The notes under the pieces are model-generated. The model was not told the DNA's origin. It saw only the letters and a program-made list of their open reading frames with translations, and made no database searches. A stretch of 64,000 nucleotides of DNA from UBA2767 sp965228625 (GTDB lineage: Bacteria > Pseudomonadota > Alphaproteobacteria > Rhizobiales > Methyloligellaceae), in contig OZ245829.1 of NCBI GenBank assembly GCA_965228625.1, positions 248,001-312,000 on the forward strand, given 5' to 3'. The position numbers and the translations under genes were made by a program. Position 1 is the stretch's first letter, and the number at the start of each line of letters is the position of its first letter. Below are positions 1 to 7,954 of the stretch, in pieces.

Positions 1-369
1 TATTACCGGAAGACCGGCTTCTTCCCGATCATGCATGTGATGGCCGTGCGCACCGCGATCCTGGAGGAACATCCCGGGCTCGCCGCACCGATCTACAGGG
101 CGCTGATCGAGGCGCGGGATATGGCTTATGCCGAGCTGCAGCAGATGGCGGAATACTCGTCGAGCACGCTCATGCTGCCGTTCTACGCCGCGGACCTGGC
201 CGAGACGAAAGCGCTGATGGGCGAGAACTACTGGTCGTACGGCGCGGAGGCGAACAGGGCGGAGCTGGAAACCCTGTTCCGCTATTCCCACGAACAGCAT
301 CTCTCGACGCGGCTGCTCTCGCTCGAGGACGTGTTCGCCGAAGAAACGCTCACGCTGACGGAGAGCTGA
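1..369 (+). CDS. 4,5-dihydroxyphthalate decarboxylase-like / substrate-binding protein (3' part)
   Basis: The frame is open from base 1, so only the last 122 residues are in the window. The segment FFPIMHV, the run YRALIEARDMAYAEL, then YGAEANRAELETLFRYSHEQ and a closing LSLEDVFAEETL resemble the C-terminus of proteins annotated 4,5-dihydroxyphthalate decarboxylase, a periplasmic-binding-protein type II fold. Members include true decarboxylases of phthalate catabolism and many transporter-like binding proteins of unknown ligand, and the missing N-terminal part is needed to choose. The stop codon lies inside the 3' end of the opposite-strand DUF6362 gene (20-bp tail overlap). Family assignment is from remembered C-terminal pattern, so moderate. 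Confidence 0.6.
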   Translation, partial: YYRKTGFFPIMHVMAVRTAILEEHPGLAAPIYRALIEARDMAYAELQQMAEYSSSTLMLPFYAADLAETKALMGENYWSYGAEANRAELETLFRYSHEQHLSTRLLSLEDVFAEETLTLTES

Positions 370-838
370 AAACGCTCTCCTTGTCGCGGTCACCGTCCCC
401 CTCGTTTCCCAACGCCGCCCTCTTCGTCACCTCCATGATCGCTTCGCGGTAGCGCCGGCGTGCGGTTTCCGGCGAGCGGCCGATCCGCGCGGCGATGAAG
501 GAAAACGGCAGGTCGAAGGAGCGCCACCAGATCAGCCGGAACAACGGCTTGTCGATCCCCTGCAGCCAGGCGAGATCGCCGAGCATGCGTGACACGTCCC
601 GCGGGCTCGGGCGGAAGGGCCGTGTCTTCACTTCGCCATAGCCGTAGGCCTCGCGGTGCTCGCGCACGACCTCGGGCCATGACACCGCCTGCCCCTTGAA
701 CTGGGCCAGCACCCGCGCGTCGGGGTCGGGCAGCGCGCGCAGGGTCTTGAGTGCGGTGAGGATCCGCCCCTCGATGGTCTCGCCATCGTCGGGCATGCGG
801 GCGGGCTTAAACTGGCGGTAGAGCCGGGCTTCGGTCAT
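350..838 (-). CDS. DUF6362 family protein
   Basis: A 162-residue cytoplasmic protein. After a short basic leader (TEARLYRQFKPARMP) comes an ILTALKTLRALPDPDAR helix, a WPEVV segment and a C-terminal helix-turn-helix-like part, FSFIAARIGRSPETARRRYREA. This layout (helical repeat, WPxVV, DNA-binding-like C-terminus) matches DUF6362, a family of alphaproteobacteria and their prophages, of unknown function. The frame extends to an ATG at 895, but the start at 838 has a good ribosome site (AAGGAGA) and avoids the repeat element that begins at 894. It is tail-to-tail with the preceding gene. An S24 repressor lies 0.7 kb away, so a phage-derived origin is possible but not shown. Confidence 0.6.
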   Translation of the reverse strand: MTEARLYRQFKPARMPDDGETIEGRILTALKTLRALPDPDARVLAQFKGQAVSWPEVVREHREAYGYGEVKTRPFRPSPRDVSRMLGDLAWLQGIDKPLFRLIWWRSFDLPFSFIAARIGRSPETARRRYREAIMEVTKRAALGNEGDGDRDKESVFSSPSA

Positions 839-893
839 GGGGGTGGGTCTCCTTTTGGGTGAGTTCGAGGTTCGTACGGGGGTATCAGTCGTC

Positions 894-1042
894 ATTCCCG
901 TCCCCGCCTACGCGGGGACAGGCTTTAGCGGGATCCATGGGTGATGTGCCACACGCGACGCCGCCAAGATCTGGATCCCGGATCGCGGACCGGATCACGA
1001 TCCCGGGCTGACCAGTCGCCGAGGCCGGCCCTTGTCCGGGAT
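894..1042. repeat. 149-bp dispersed repeat, copy 1
   Basis: This is the first of two long direct copies (the other is 1136-1284). It starts with an attcccg motif and contains a perfect 8-bp stem with CTAC loop (900-907 pairing with 912-919). It continues through a conserved GGATCCCGGATCGCGG core and ends CTTGTCCGGGAT. The copies differ at only a few bases over equal length. No long reading frame with protein-like composition runs through it. It resembles the non-coding palindromic dispersed repeats common between genes of alphaproteobacteria. Confidence 0.85.
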
Positions 1043-1078
1043 GACGCAGAAGAGTTGCCGGTTTCTCATCTGCCAGAC

Positions 1079-1125
1079 ATTCCCGTCCCCGCCTGCGGGG
1101 CGACAGGCCTCAGCTGGATTGCTTG
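1079..1125. repeat. Partial third copy of the 149-bp repeat
   Basis: Between the two long copies sits a shorter, diverged version of the element's first third: attcccgtccccgcc, then a shifted GGGGCGACAGGC and CAGCTGGAT in place of TAGCGGGATCC. Its hairpin is damaged. It appears to be an eroded older copy. Confidence 0.6.
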
Positions 1126-1135
1126 CATTCTTGAA

Positions 1136-1284
1136 ATCCCCGTCCCCGCCTACGCGGGGACAGGCTTTAGCGGGATCCATGCGTGATGTGCCACGCGCGA
1201 TGCCGCCAAGATCTGGATCCCGGATCGCGGACCGGATCACGATCCCGGGCTGACCTGTCGCTGGGGCCGGCCCTTGTCCGGGAT
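1136..1284. repeat. 149-bp dispersed repeat, copy 2
   Basis: Same orientation and length as 894-1042. The 8-bp hairpin is intact (1142-1149 pairing with 1154-1161), and the GGATCCCGGATCGCGG core and the CTTGTCCGGGAT end are retained. It lies upstream of the S24 repressor gene, 160 bp before the first operator-like site. The rest of 1285-1442 shows nothing recognisable. Confidence 0.85.
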
Positions 1285-1442
1285 TTCGGGATGGTCGCGT
1301 TCTCCCTTACCGAGAGCGTACTCGGCTTCCAGATATGTGGTGGTGGAAGGTGCTCCCCTGCTAAGGGAGTGCGTTGAAAACGTTCACCATGTTCGCGTGT
1401 TGCGCGTGCGTTCGCGGCCGCCCGCGTCATAATCGGGCAAAA

Positions 1443-1498
1443 TACCGATTTGTTGGTAAAAATCAACCGAAATCTTTGTAGATACCGAAATCTCGGCA
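1443..1498. promoter_or_regulatory. Three operator-like inverted repeats for the S24 repressor
   Basis: Two near-perfect 16-mers share the pattern TACCGA-N4-TCGGTA: TACCGATTTGTTGGTA at 1443-1458 and TACCGAAATCTCGGCA at 1483-1498, each with one arm mismatch and exactly 40 bp apart. A weaker one, AACCGAAATCTTTGTA, lies at 1465-1480 between them. They end 19 bp before the repressor start codon. That placement fits an autorepressed, lambda-like multi-operator control region. Binding is inferred from symmetry and position. Confidence 0.65.
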
Positions 1499-1517
1499 AA
1501 TGCGGTAGGTTGAGTCC

Positions 1518-2216
1518 ATGGGTATTCTCGGCGAAAGGGTGCAGGCGCGCATCAGGGCTTTGGGCTTGTCCCAGAGTGCCTTGGCGCGCGAAGTTGGCAT
1601 GAAGCCTCAAGGCATTCAGTCGATCTGTGCCGGCGAGGTGGAACGCCCGCGTAAGTTGCGAGAAATCGCGCGTGCACTCAAAACAACGGAAGACTATCTG
1701 CTTGGCGAAAGCGATGATCCTTCCCTTCCCGGCCAAATAGGCGGTATGATTTCGGGGTCAGGCTCCCTGATAGAGTCACGCGTTTTTCCGGTTATCGATT
1801 TGGTGCGGGCGGGAAAGTACTCCGAAATCTCCGATGTCTACACGGAAGGCGACGGCGCCCACGGCGTCACCGTCTACAAGGCGGGCGATGTCGGGCCGCG
1901 CGCTTTCGCGGTGGAGGTCGAGGGCGAGAGCATGGTGGTGAACCCGCCGAAAGCGGGGGAAGTGTCCTACAATCCGGGTGATTTCATCGTCTGCGACCCC
2001 GACGCCACGTTCAAGCCCGGCGACCTCGTCATCGCCAAGCGCGACACCGACGAACAGGCCACTTTCAAGAAGTACCGCCCCGTGGGGCCCGATGCCGACG
2101 GCAACGAGATCATCGACCTGGTGCCCCTCAACGAGGACTGGCCGAAGATCCGCATCGACGCCGACAATCCCGGCCACATCGTCGGCAAGGTGGTGCGGCA
2201 CCTGCGGGCGATGTGA
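1518..2216 (+). CDS. CI/LexA-like transcriptional repressor, S24 self-cleaving family
   Basis: The protein has 232 residues. Residues 1-62 form a helix-turn-helix of the XRE type (LGLSQSALAREVGM). Residues 88-228 are an S24 autoprotease domain: an Ala98-Gly99 cleavage pair (DLVRAGKYSE), the nucleophile Ser138 in VEGESM, and the general-base Lys184 in ATFKKYRP. Proteins of this class repress phage or SOS-like genes until RecA-promoted self-cleavage between the two halves. Three symmetric sites sit just upstream, so it probably represses itself. No integrase, Cro or other phage gene is adjacent, so it is a solitary or domesticated repressor here. Confidence 0.9.
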   Translation: MGILGERVQARIRALGLSQSALAREVGMKPQGIQSICAGEVERPRKLREIARALKTTEDYLLGESDDPSLPGQIGGMISGSGSLIESRVFPVIDLVRAGKYSEISDVYTEGDGAHGVTVYKAGDVGPRAFAVEVEGESMVVNPPKAGEVSYNPGDFIVCDPDATFKPGDLVIAKRDTDEQATFKKYRPVGPDADGNEIIDLVPLNEDWPKIRIDADNPGHIVGKVVRHLRAM

Positions 2217-2274
2217 GGCGCGCGCCTCCGGCCCGCTTTGCGTCAAGAACAGATTGTCCCCTCACCCCTCGCGG

Positions 2275-2739
2275 TCAGGCAGTTTTCTTGGACTCCGTCT
2301 GCGATGTCTCGGTGAGTTCGTCGGCCCGCTTCCGCGCCTCCGCGACGATGGACTCCGCCTGCCCCTTGGCTTCTTCGATGATCGCCGCCGCGTCCTCCTG
2401 CGCCTTCAGCAGCGTCGCGGCATACTCATCATCTGCGCTGGCGCCGGCCGATCGCTCGCCCGCGCCGGCAAGGCGCGACAGACGTGCGGCCTCCTTCTTG
2501 TAGTCTTGCGCCAGCTGGCTCTGAAAATCCGCCTGTAAGGCGTCGAATTCGTCCGGCGTTCTGCAGGACTGCAGGCGCCATGGCAGCATTCCGATCTTCT
2601 GAAACCGGGACATGTAGAACCGCATGATTTCCGCGTTCCAGTCCAACAGGAAGGTGATCGACGGCATCGCCTCCGCGCCGGCCTGCGCCGCCGGTGTCGT
2701 GTGTGCCGCTTCTGTTTTTGTCTTTTTTTGCTTGGGCAT
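2275..2739 (-). CDS. Phasin-like polyhydroxyalkanoate granule protein
   Basis: A 154-residue, Lys/Glu/Ala-rich helical protein. A basic start (MPKQKKTKTEA) leads to an amphipathic segment WNAEIMRFYMSRFQKIGMLP and WRLQSCRTPDEFDALQADF, the pattern seen in Phasin_2 proteins that coat storage granules. The C-terminal 60 residues are a coiled coil of Ala-Glu-Lys repeats (KAQEDAAAIIEEAKGQ). The frame extends 18 codons upstream, but the ATG at 2739 has a strong site (GGAGCGGG). It is transcribed alone. A coiled-coil protein of another function cannot be excluded. Confidence 0.6.
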   Translation of the reverse strand: MPKQKKTKTEAAHTTPAAQAGAEAMPSITFLLDWNAEIMRFYMSRFQKIGMLPWRLQSCRTPDEFDALQADFQSQLAQDYKKEAARLSRLAGAGERSAGASADDEYAATLLKAQEDAAAIIEEAKGQAESIVAEARKRADELTETSQTESKKTA

Positions 2740-3626
2740 TTCCCGCTCCTTTACATGCCTCGGCCGGAGCAGCGGTACATTCATGTGGCCCACCGCTGCC
2801 CGCGGCGTGACATCACGTCATACTGTTTCGAGGAGCTGGCGAGGGCCTCATTCAACTCGCCAACAATATCCATTAGACAACCAAAATTCCGGCGTGTCGA
2901 GCGGGAACGGTCCGTGCGGGGCCAAACGTCAAGCCGGCACGGGCAACCGGACGAATGCGAACCGCTGGCTCGCATTGCGTGGAGGCAGAACGTCCGGACG
3001 TCGCCTAGTTCGTGGCGGCGCGCCTCGGCGTGACCCTCAACTTTCGTAAGACGACGACTTCGGCCTTTCCGCGGTTATCCTCGACGGCAGGCTCGGTGTT
3101 GTCCTGCCGCAGAGAGGCCTCCGGGCGACGAAATTGCAAGATGGTGGCCATAGTCTCCTCTTTGTCCCATCTTTTCCCGGGCACGGGTGCGCTGAACGCA
3201 ATCGGCGAGACTTATGATGCAGTAAACCTGATTCGATGGCTGAGGACGCAGCAGTTATTGGTTTTCTGCGACAGTTAATGTGGTTTTTCGGACCCGGTGT
3301 GACAAGTTTGCGACAGGTTGCGGGCCGTCTGTGACACCGATCCGTGCAAATCGATGCGCGAATCTGTTTATATGCATCGTTACGCTGCTTGTTGCCCTTC
3401 GGATCAATCCGGTCCAAGGGCCGCAGACGGTGAAGACGGTCATTTACCAACTGAAAACAGAAATCGCTGCAATTCCGGAATATTGGCACGGTCGAGGTGC
3501 GCATCACTTCAATGCGCGGAAATCGTACCTATCTATTGAGGATGCGGGCTGGTGATTTGGCGGCAAGGCGAAAGACGTTGGCCGGAACGACGCGCTTGCT
3601 GCCCCGAACCCGGATGAGGTAGTCAA
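2740..3626. other. Intergenic stretch without a convincing gene
   Basis: Nearly 0.9 kb between the phasin-like gene and the SH3 protein. Short open frames exist on both strands (for example 3012-3278, 3280-3555 and 3037-3507 on the minus strand). None has a ribosome site, signal sequence, recognisable motif or codon bias like the neighbours. I see no hairpin terminator or tRNA. It may hold promoters for both flanking genes or a decayed gene. Confidence 0.6.
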
Positions 3627-4175
3627 ATGGGCAGTCACAAAACCACCTCGATACTCACGGTCGGCCTCGTGGCCGTTGCCGGAATAGCACTCTACACACA
3701 GATCGAAGACACCAGTTTCACCCATGGCGGATTGGCCTCGAAGGCCGAGTCCGAGTGGCAAACGACTGACGTCGAGAACACGCGGCGCGAACGCCCGACC
3801 CCCGGGGCATTGATCAGCACCGACGAACCTGCCGCTCGCGCCTTGACCTCCGACATTCAGGCCGCGGCGCCGGCTCTGCCGGCTTATGACCCGGCCGCAG
3901 CCGGGAGCTTCGGCGATGCCGGCACACCCGTGGACCTTGCGGACAAGGTGGAACAGAAGGAATGGGTTCAGGTCAGCGGATCGGTTGTGAACGTACGCTC
4001 CGGTCCAAGCGCTTCCGCGTCGCGCATCGGCAGCTTTCCGAAAGGAACGCGCCTCGTCGTGATCGAGCGCGGCGCCGGCTGGACGAAGATCGAGGATCCT
4101 GAGTCCGGAAAATCCGGCTGGATGAAACACGACTTTCTTGCGGGCCTGCCTGAAAACGGTGCCCCCGCCTCGTAA
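3627..4175 (+). CDS. Secreted or membrane-anchored SH3 domain protein
   Basis: The 182-residue protein opens with a single hydrophobic segment (SILTVGLVAVAGIALY, about residues 8-24) that serves as signal or anchor. A Pro/Ala-rich linker leads to a C-terminal bacterial SH3 domain from about residue 112 (VSGSVVNVRSGPSASASRIG, then GTRLVVIERGAGWTKI, ending GWMKHDFLA). SH3b domains bind peptidoglycan or proteins in the envelope. The LprI-MliC gene follows 48 bp later on the same strand, so both probably belong to one envelope operon. Confidence 0.8.
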   Translation: MGSHKTTSILTVGLVAVAGIALYTQIEDTSFTHGGLASKAESEWQTTDVENTRRERPTPGALISTDEPAARALTSDIQAAAPALPAYDPAAAGSFGDAGTPVDLADKVEQKEWVQVSGSVVNVRSGPSASASRIGSFPKGTRLVVIERGAGWTKIEDPESGKSGWMKHDFLAGLPENGAPAS

Positions 4176-4223
4176 GCGCCTGTGCATCCCCGTTTGGAAG
4201 GCGAAAGGCGCCGGGACAGCAAC

Positions 4224-4835
4224 ATGAGCACGTCCGCCAAAAGGGCAGTCGGTCCGCTGGTGGCGGCCGCCTCATTCACTCTGGCCATTGATGTTGCCCG
4301 GGCGGCCAGCCCGTCCTTCGATTGCGCAAAAGTCGAGGCGGGCAGCATCGAGGAGCTGATCTGCAAGGACGATGCGCTGTCGGCCCTGGACCGGAAAATG
4401 GCGACGGTCTACGCGGCGGCCACCAAGAAAGCGGTCGATGAGAACCCGCCGACGCTGAAGGCCGAGCAGCGCGGCTGGATCAAGGGACGGGACGACTGCT
4501 GGAAGAGCGACGACAAACGGCTGTGCGTCGAGCAATCGTACCAGACCCGCATCGCCGAACTGCAGGCGAGGTATCGGCTGGTTCCGGTCGCGGGGACGGC
4601 CAGATACGTTTGCGACGGGAACGCGGCGAAAGAGGTGATCGCCACCTATTTCCAGACCGAGCCTGCCACCGCACTTGCCGAATTCGGCGATCGAACCGCC
4701 CTGCTGTTTCAGCAGCGCTCGGGCAGCGGCATAAGGTACGCCGGTCAGAACGTCGCCTTGTGGGAGCACCAGGGCACGGCGCGGATCACCTGGCGCGCCG
4801 ACAGCCCGGAGATGGAATGCAAGGTGAGCAAGTGA
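4224..4835 (+). CDS. Periplasmic LprI/DUF1311 - MliC two-domain protein
   Basis: 203 residues with a signal peptide ending LAIDVARA. Residues about 28-115 match the lysozyme-inhibitor LprI (DUF1311) pattern: FDCAKVEAGSIEELICKDDALSALDRKM, QRGWIKGRDDC and SYQTRIAELQARY, with paired cysteines. Residues about 125-200 look like an MliC lysozyme-inhibitor domain: YVCDGN, then GSGIRYAGQN, a small WEHQG turn and a final ECKV. Both families counter C-type lysozyme, so this is plausibly a double inhibitor. The GTG at 4182 is an alternative start, but ATG 4224 begins a proper signal peptide. Confidence 0.75.
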   Translation: MSTSAKRAVGPLVAAASFTLAIDVARAASPSFDCAKVEAGSIEELICKDDALSALDRKMATVYAAATKKAVDENPPTLKAEQRGWIKGRDDCWKSDDKRLCVEQSYQTRIAELQARYRLVPVAGTARYVCDGNAAKEVIATYFQTEPATALAEFGDRTALLFQQRSGSGIRYAGQNVALWEHQGTARITWRADSPEMECKVSK

Positions 4836-4948
4836 ACAGTGCCGTTTGTCGGACGCAACGAGTTGCGGATGTCCGGGGTCAGGAGCTGACGCGCCCCCGC
4901 ATCCGCATAAACGCGCACGAGCCGGCGCCTATTCAACCGCCAGATCGA

Positions 4949-5314
4949 TTAGTCGCAGTGTCTGGGTGGTGTCTCTGCAATCGTTTGGGCCGCAAGTCCA
5001 ACGGCAGCTACTCGACCGACACAGGGCGGGCGTACAGGTTCAAAAGAGGCAAAAGGCGCAAAAGCGTCCATGCGTCTGGACTCGCCCGTTTGAGTCAGAC
5101 CAAGCGCCTTACCGCCATCGCCGGGGCGTACGACAGGGACCTTGAAGTAACCAGGACCCGAAAAGCCCACCTTTAATTGAGTGTTCCCGGCTGCTGATCC
5201 TTGAGTGCTCGCGCTCCGATTGATGTCATTTTTTCGAGCAATACTGTCGTTATGTCCCTGACATCCAGAAATCAGCAATCCGCTTACAACGCAGATCGTT
5301 GCTGCACATCTCAT
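4949..5314 (-). CDS. Putative small lipoprotein
   Basis: 121 residues starting MRCAATICVVSGLLISGC, a textbook lipoprotein signal with a LISGC lipobox, and preceded by AAGGGA. The mature part contains GNTQLKVGFSGPGYFKV, which faintly recalls the G-x-G-[YF]-F segment of flagellar hook/rod proteins, and then drifts into low-complexity sequence. No family could be assigned. The open frame continues upstream to 5704 but overlaps the start of the opposite gene. The C-terminal half may be degenerate. It may be a decaying gene. Confidence 0.45.
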   Translation of the reverse strand: MRCAATICVVSGLLISGCQGHNDSIARKNDINRSASTQGSAAGNTQLKVGFSGPGYFKVPVVRPGDGGKALGLTQTGESRRMDAFAPFASFEPVRPPCVGRVAAVGLAAQTIAETPPRHCD

Positions 5315-5597
5315 AACCTGGATCCCTTGAAGGCGTGATCTAGCAAAGTATGCGCATTGTCGGATTTCTGACAACCGGGAGCTGGGCCTGTTTGCGGAAG
5401 AGAGTGTTGCGCTCGGTAACATTGCGACGTTTGATAAGATCAAGTCACGTGTGCAAAGCGATTTGCGCAAAGGGAAATCCAAGCGTCGGTGAGCGGCGCT
5501 CCTGAACAAGGGGGTCGTGAGTCCGGAAGTCGTACTGAAACGAACAGGCCGGGAATGGCCTAACGTCAGACCGGACGTGCAAATAAGGAAGCCCACC

Positions 5598-5996
5598 ATG
5601 CGTATCATTTGCGCAGCAGTACTGGCGTTTGCACTTTGGATGCCCCCGATTGCGACCGCGACCGCAGCACCTTCAATTGTCGGCTCGTGGAGCGGCAGGG
5701 GCACAGTGCGTTTGACGTCAGGTCAAGTCGAACCGGTCAGCTGCAGGGTCCGTTACGAAAAGGGTGACAGCGCAGGCAGGACTTTCGTGTTCAACGCCAA
5801 ATGCGCAGCTTCCGCGGGCACTTTTCTGCTGTACGGCCGCATCTCAAAACGCTCCGCGAACACCTACCGCGGCAGCATATTCAACGATCAAAGCAGGGTA
5901 TCCGGCAAGCTCAGCATATCGCTCAGTGGCAACAGCCAAACCGTGCGCGCAACCAGTTCGCGGGGTACCGGCAGTATCCGGCTTCGCAGGCGCTAG
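5598..5996 (+). CDS. Conserved secreted protein of unknown function
   Basis: 132 residues with a signal peptide ending ATATAAP. The mature domain reads like a small beta-barrel: GSWSGRGTVRLTSGQVEPVSCRV, a paired-cysteine CRVRYEK...NAKCAASAG, then Gly/Ser/Arg-rich strands ending GSIRLRRR. This WxGxGxV...G..E.V.CR.x pattern is familiar from uncharacterised secreted proteins of Rhizobium relatives. The ATG at 5598 was chosen because it begins the signal peptide and follows AAGGAAG. Function unknown. Confidence 0.75.
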   Translation: MRIICAAVLAFALWMPPIATATAAPSIVGSWSGRGTVRLTSGQVEPVSCRVRYEKGDSAGRTFVFNAKCAASAGTFLLYGRISKRSANTYRGSIFNDQSRVSGKLSISLSGNSQTVRATSSRGTGSIRLRRR

Positions 5997-6022
5997 CACA
6001 CCGGCCGTTGACCGCTGTAACA

Positions 6023-6040
6023 ACCGGCACCGCAGCCGGT
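6023..6040 (+). terminator. Possible hairpin terminator
   Basis: ACCGGC (6023-6028) pairs perfectly with GCCGGT (6035-6040) around a 6-base loop, followed by AAATTTCTCCCCTTT. It lies 27 bp after the stop of the secreted protein gene and before dodecin. The stem is short and the T-tract weak. Confidence 0.35.
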
Positions 6041-6185
6041 AAATTTCTCCCCTTTGACAAGATGAAGCCGCGTCGGCAACGGCTTTATCGTGCAGCGATC
6101 CGCTCTCTTCGGCTATTATTCGTACGGATGCATGCGTGCGTCCGGAATATTTCGATCCAATTGTATTTTTTGGGAGGACACTGAC

Positions 6186-6398
6186 ATGGCAGAGAGCGTC
6201 TATAAGGTGATTGAACTTGTCGGTACCAGCACGGAGTCGTGGGAAAAAGCGGCCACGGCAGCGGTGAAAAGGGCGGGCAAAACGTTAAGAGACCTGCGTG
6301 TGGCCGAGGTAACGGAACAGGACATGATTCTCAAGGACGGCAAGGTCAAGGGATTCAGATGCAAGGTCAAAGTCTCCTTCAAGTTTGAAGGCGAATAG
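6186..6398 (+). CDS. Dodecin flavin-binding protein
   Basis: A 70-residue protein almost fully diagnostic of dodecin: VYKVIELVGTSTESWEKAA, a helix with AVKRAGKTLRDLRVAEV, then the strand MILKDGKVKGFRCKVKVSF. Dodecins form hollow dodecamers that bind riboflavin, FMN or FAD in the cytoplasm and buffer free flavin. GGGAGGAC lies just ahead of the ATG at 6186. Single-gene unit. Confidence 0.95.
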   Translation: MAESVYKVIELVGTSTESWEKAATAAVKRAGKTLRDLRVAEVTEQDMILKDGKVKGFRCKVKVSFKFEGE

Positions 6399-6459
6399 TC
6401 TGGCATCGGGGGTGATGTCCCTTGTCGATTGGCTCGGTGCCACGAGCAGACAATTGCAG

Positions 6460-7107
6460 CTAAGCGGTACGTCCGCTACTCCGCAGCCGATGCGGCTCTC
6501 CCCCGACAGGTGAAAAGTATTGCGGGGCCTCTGCCCGGTCGAACATGCCGTAGTCGCGGGACACCATGCAGAGGCTCGCCTTTTCGACCGCGGGGTTCTC
6601 GTCCGCGGACGCCCTGATCTCGCGCCCGGCTGACCTGCTTCCCGCATCGATTACATTCACATAGGCGTCGTCGAAATTGACGCTCAGATACGCCTCTCCC
6701 AAATCGGAGAAAGGCTTGTCTTTGCTCGCCACGATCACGAGAAATCTGGGGGTCCGAGAGTCTGGAGCGCTGTAGGCGCCTTCATCCGACCATTCGCGCA
6801 TGTCCCGCTCTTTCTCCGCATGCTCCAGAACATGTGAAATGCGCAGCCGATAGTCTTCGAAGTGTTTGTTCCGCCCTGCGGCCTGCGAGTTGTGGTGGTG
6901 CGTGTCGGTGCGCCATTTTGCAAGCGAAGCTTCATCGCGCCACATGGAGTGCGAAAGAATGACGCCCGGTCGCACAAGGGACTTGAAACGGTCGATGTAG
7001 ATGAGGCCGTCATGCTGCTCCAGGCGCGGGCGCAGGGCGGCCGCATGTCTGAAGTAGTGTTCCTCATGGCCGTCGCGCGGCTTCATCTCAAACAACAGAG
7101 CGTGCAT
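6460..7107 (-). CDS. Antibiotic biosynthesis monooxygenase (ABM) domain protein
   Basis: 215 residues. Residues 1-100 form a ferredoxin-like ABM domain: HALLFEMKPRDGHEEHYFRHA, then DGLIYIDRFKSLVRPGVILS and WRDEASLAKWRTDTHHHNSQ. The second half (LVIVASKDKPFSDLGEAYLSVN) may be a second degenerate ferredoxin-like unit. ABM proteins include small quinone-forming monooxygenases and heme-degrading enzymes, and the substrate here is unknown. The start at 7107 has GGAGG; upstream frame is composition noise. It lies 103 bp downstream of the AraC gene on the same strand. Confidence 0.75.
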   Translation of the reverse strand: MHALLFEMKPRDGHEEHYFRHAAALRPRLEQHDGLIYIDRFKSLVRPGVILSHSMWRDEASLAKWRTDTHHHNSQAAGRNKHFEDYRLRISHVLEHAEKERDMREWSDEGAYSAPDSRTPRFLVIVASKDKPFSDLGEAYLSVNFDDAYVNVIDAGSRSAGREIRASADENPAVEKASLCMVSRDYGMFDRAEAPQYFSPVGGEPHRLRSSGRTA

Positions 7108-7210
7108 CGCGAACCTCCGTGTTTCATCCGCCCTATTCAAGGCAGATGGCTTGATCCAGGTGCGGCAGGCTAGAATGGCGGAGAAAGCAAGTCTGGAACG
7201 AAAGTGACGT

Positions 7211-7954
7211 CTATTGCGCGCGCCAAACGCGGGCATAGGCGGCAGGGGTTGTTCCGAAGTTCCTGCGGAAGACGCGGCCCAGGTGGCTCTGGTCGGCAAA
7301 ACCGGCATTCTGGGCGGCTTCGGCCGGCGCGCAGTCGCGCCGCAACATGGCTCGGGCGCGACTGGCCCTGTGGGCGACCCTGTAGGCATATGGCGTCATG
7401 CCGATTTCCCGTGCGAACTTCCGGATAAAGCCCTCCCGGCTCAACCCGACTTCCCGCGCGATCTCGGCAACCGAGTCGTTGCCGCATCGGACGGCTTCGA
7501 CGACCCCTGCAGGTAATTTTGTTTCAAGCCGCAGGGCCTTCCGCAAGAAATCCATCTGGGACAGGGCATCCAGCAATGAGTCGGTATCGATGTCTTGCGC
7601 AGAGGCCAGCGGAAACGGTACCTCGCCAAAGAGCGCGTGAGAAGCGCCTTGGGACCAAATCCAGTCCGGGCTGAGGAAGATGTCGCGACTGCACGTCTTC
7701 ACGCCTCCGACGCCGACTGACATGTGCGGGACGCCTGCCGGAATAACGATGAATGATCCGGCGGGAACGCTGAGGACTTCTTCGCCGATACCGAAGCGCC
7801 GCAGCCCGGAATAGACGATCGAGAGCTGAGCCTCTTCATGCAGGTGGGCGGAGAGAAACGGGCTTCGCACACCGAGCCAATCGGACGCCTCCACCCCGAA
7901 AGGGTGAGTCAGGCGCTGGTATGTCCAGGCTGAGCGTGGCGGCAATGATTTCAT
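7211..7954 (-). CDS. AraC family transcriptional regulator
   Basis: 247 residues. An N-terminal cupin-like sensor holds the HLHEEAQLSIVYSG segment and the SFIVIPAGVPHMS strand. The C-terminus (from about residue 150) has two helix-turn-helices: VAEIAREVGLSREGFIRKFAREIGMTPYAYR and EAAQNAGFADQSHLGRVFRRNFGTTPAAYARV, the latter an excellent AraC signature. The ABM protein gene follows and may be its target. Ligand unknown. Confidence 0.92.
   Translation of the reverse strand: MKSLPPRSAWTYQRLTHPFGVEASDWLGVRSPFLSAHLHEEAQLSIVYSGLRRFGIGEEVLSVPAGSFIVIPAGVPHMSVGVGGVKTCSRDIFLSPDWIWSQGASHALFGEVPFPLASAQDIDTDSLLDALSQMDFLRKALRLETKLPAGVVEAVRCGNDSVAEIAREVGLSREGFIRKFAREIGMTPYAYRVAHRASRARAMLRRDCAPAEAAQNAGFADQSHLGRVFRRNFGTTPAAYARVWRAQ

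Noticed and set aside
894..1284. Possible CRISPR-like array
   Set aside because: Units are 149 bp and too few, with unequal eroded copy and no spacers; no cas genes near.
350..2216. Prophage
   Set aside because: A phage-type repressor and a DUF6362 gene alone, without integrase, structural or lysis genes, do not support a prophage.
3012..3555. Two consecutive short plus-strand frames in the long intergenic gap
   Set aside because: No ribosome site, motif or convincing codon use; composition differs from neighbours.
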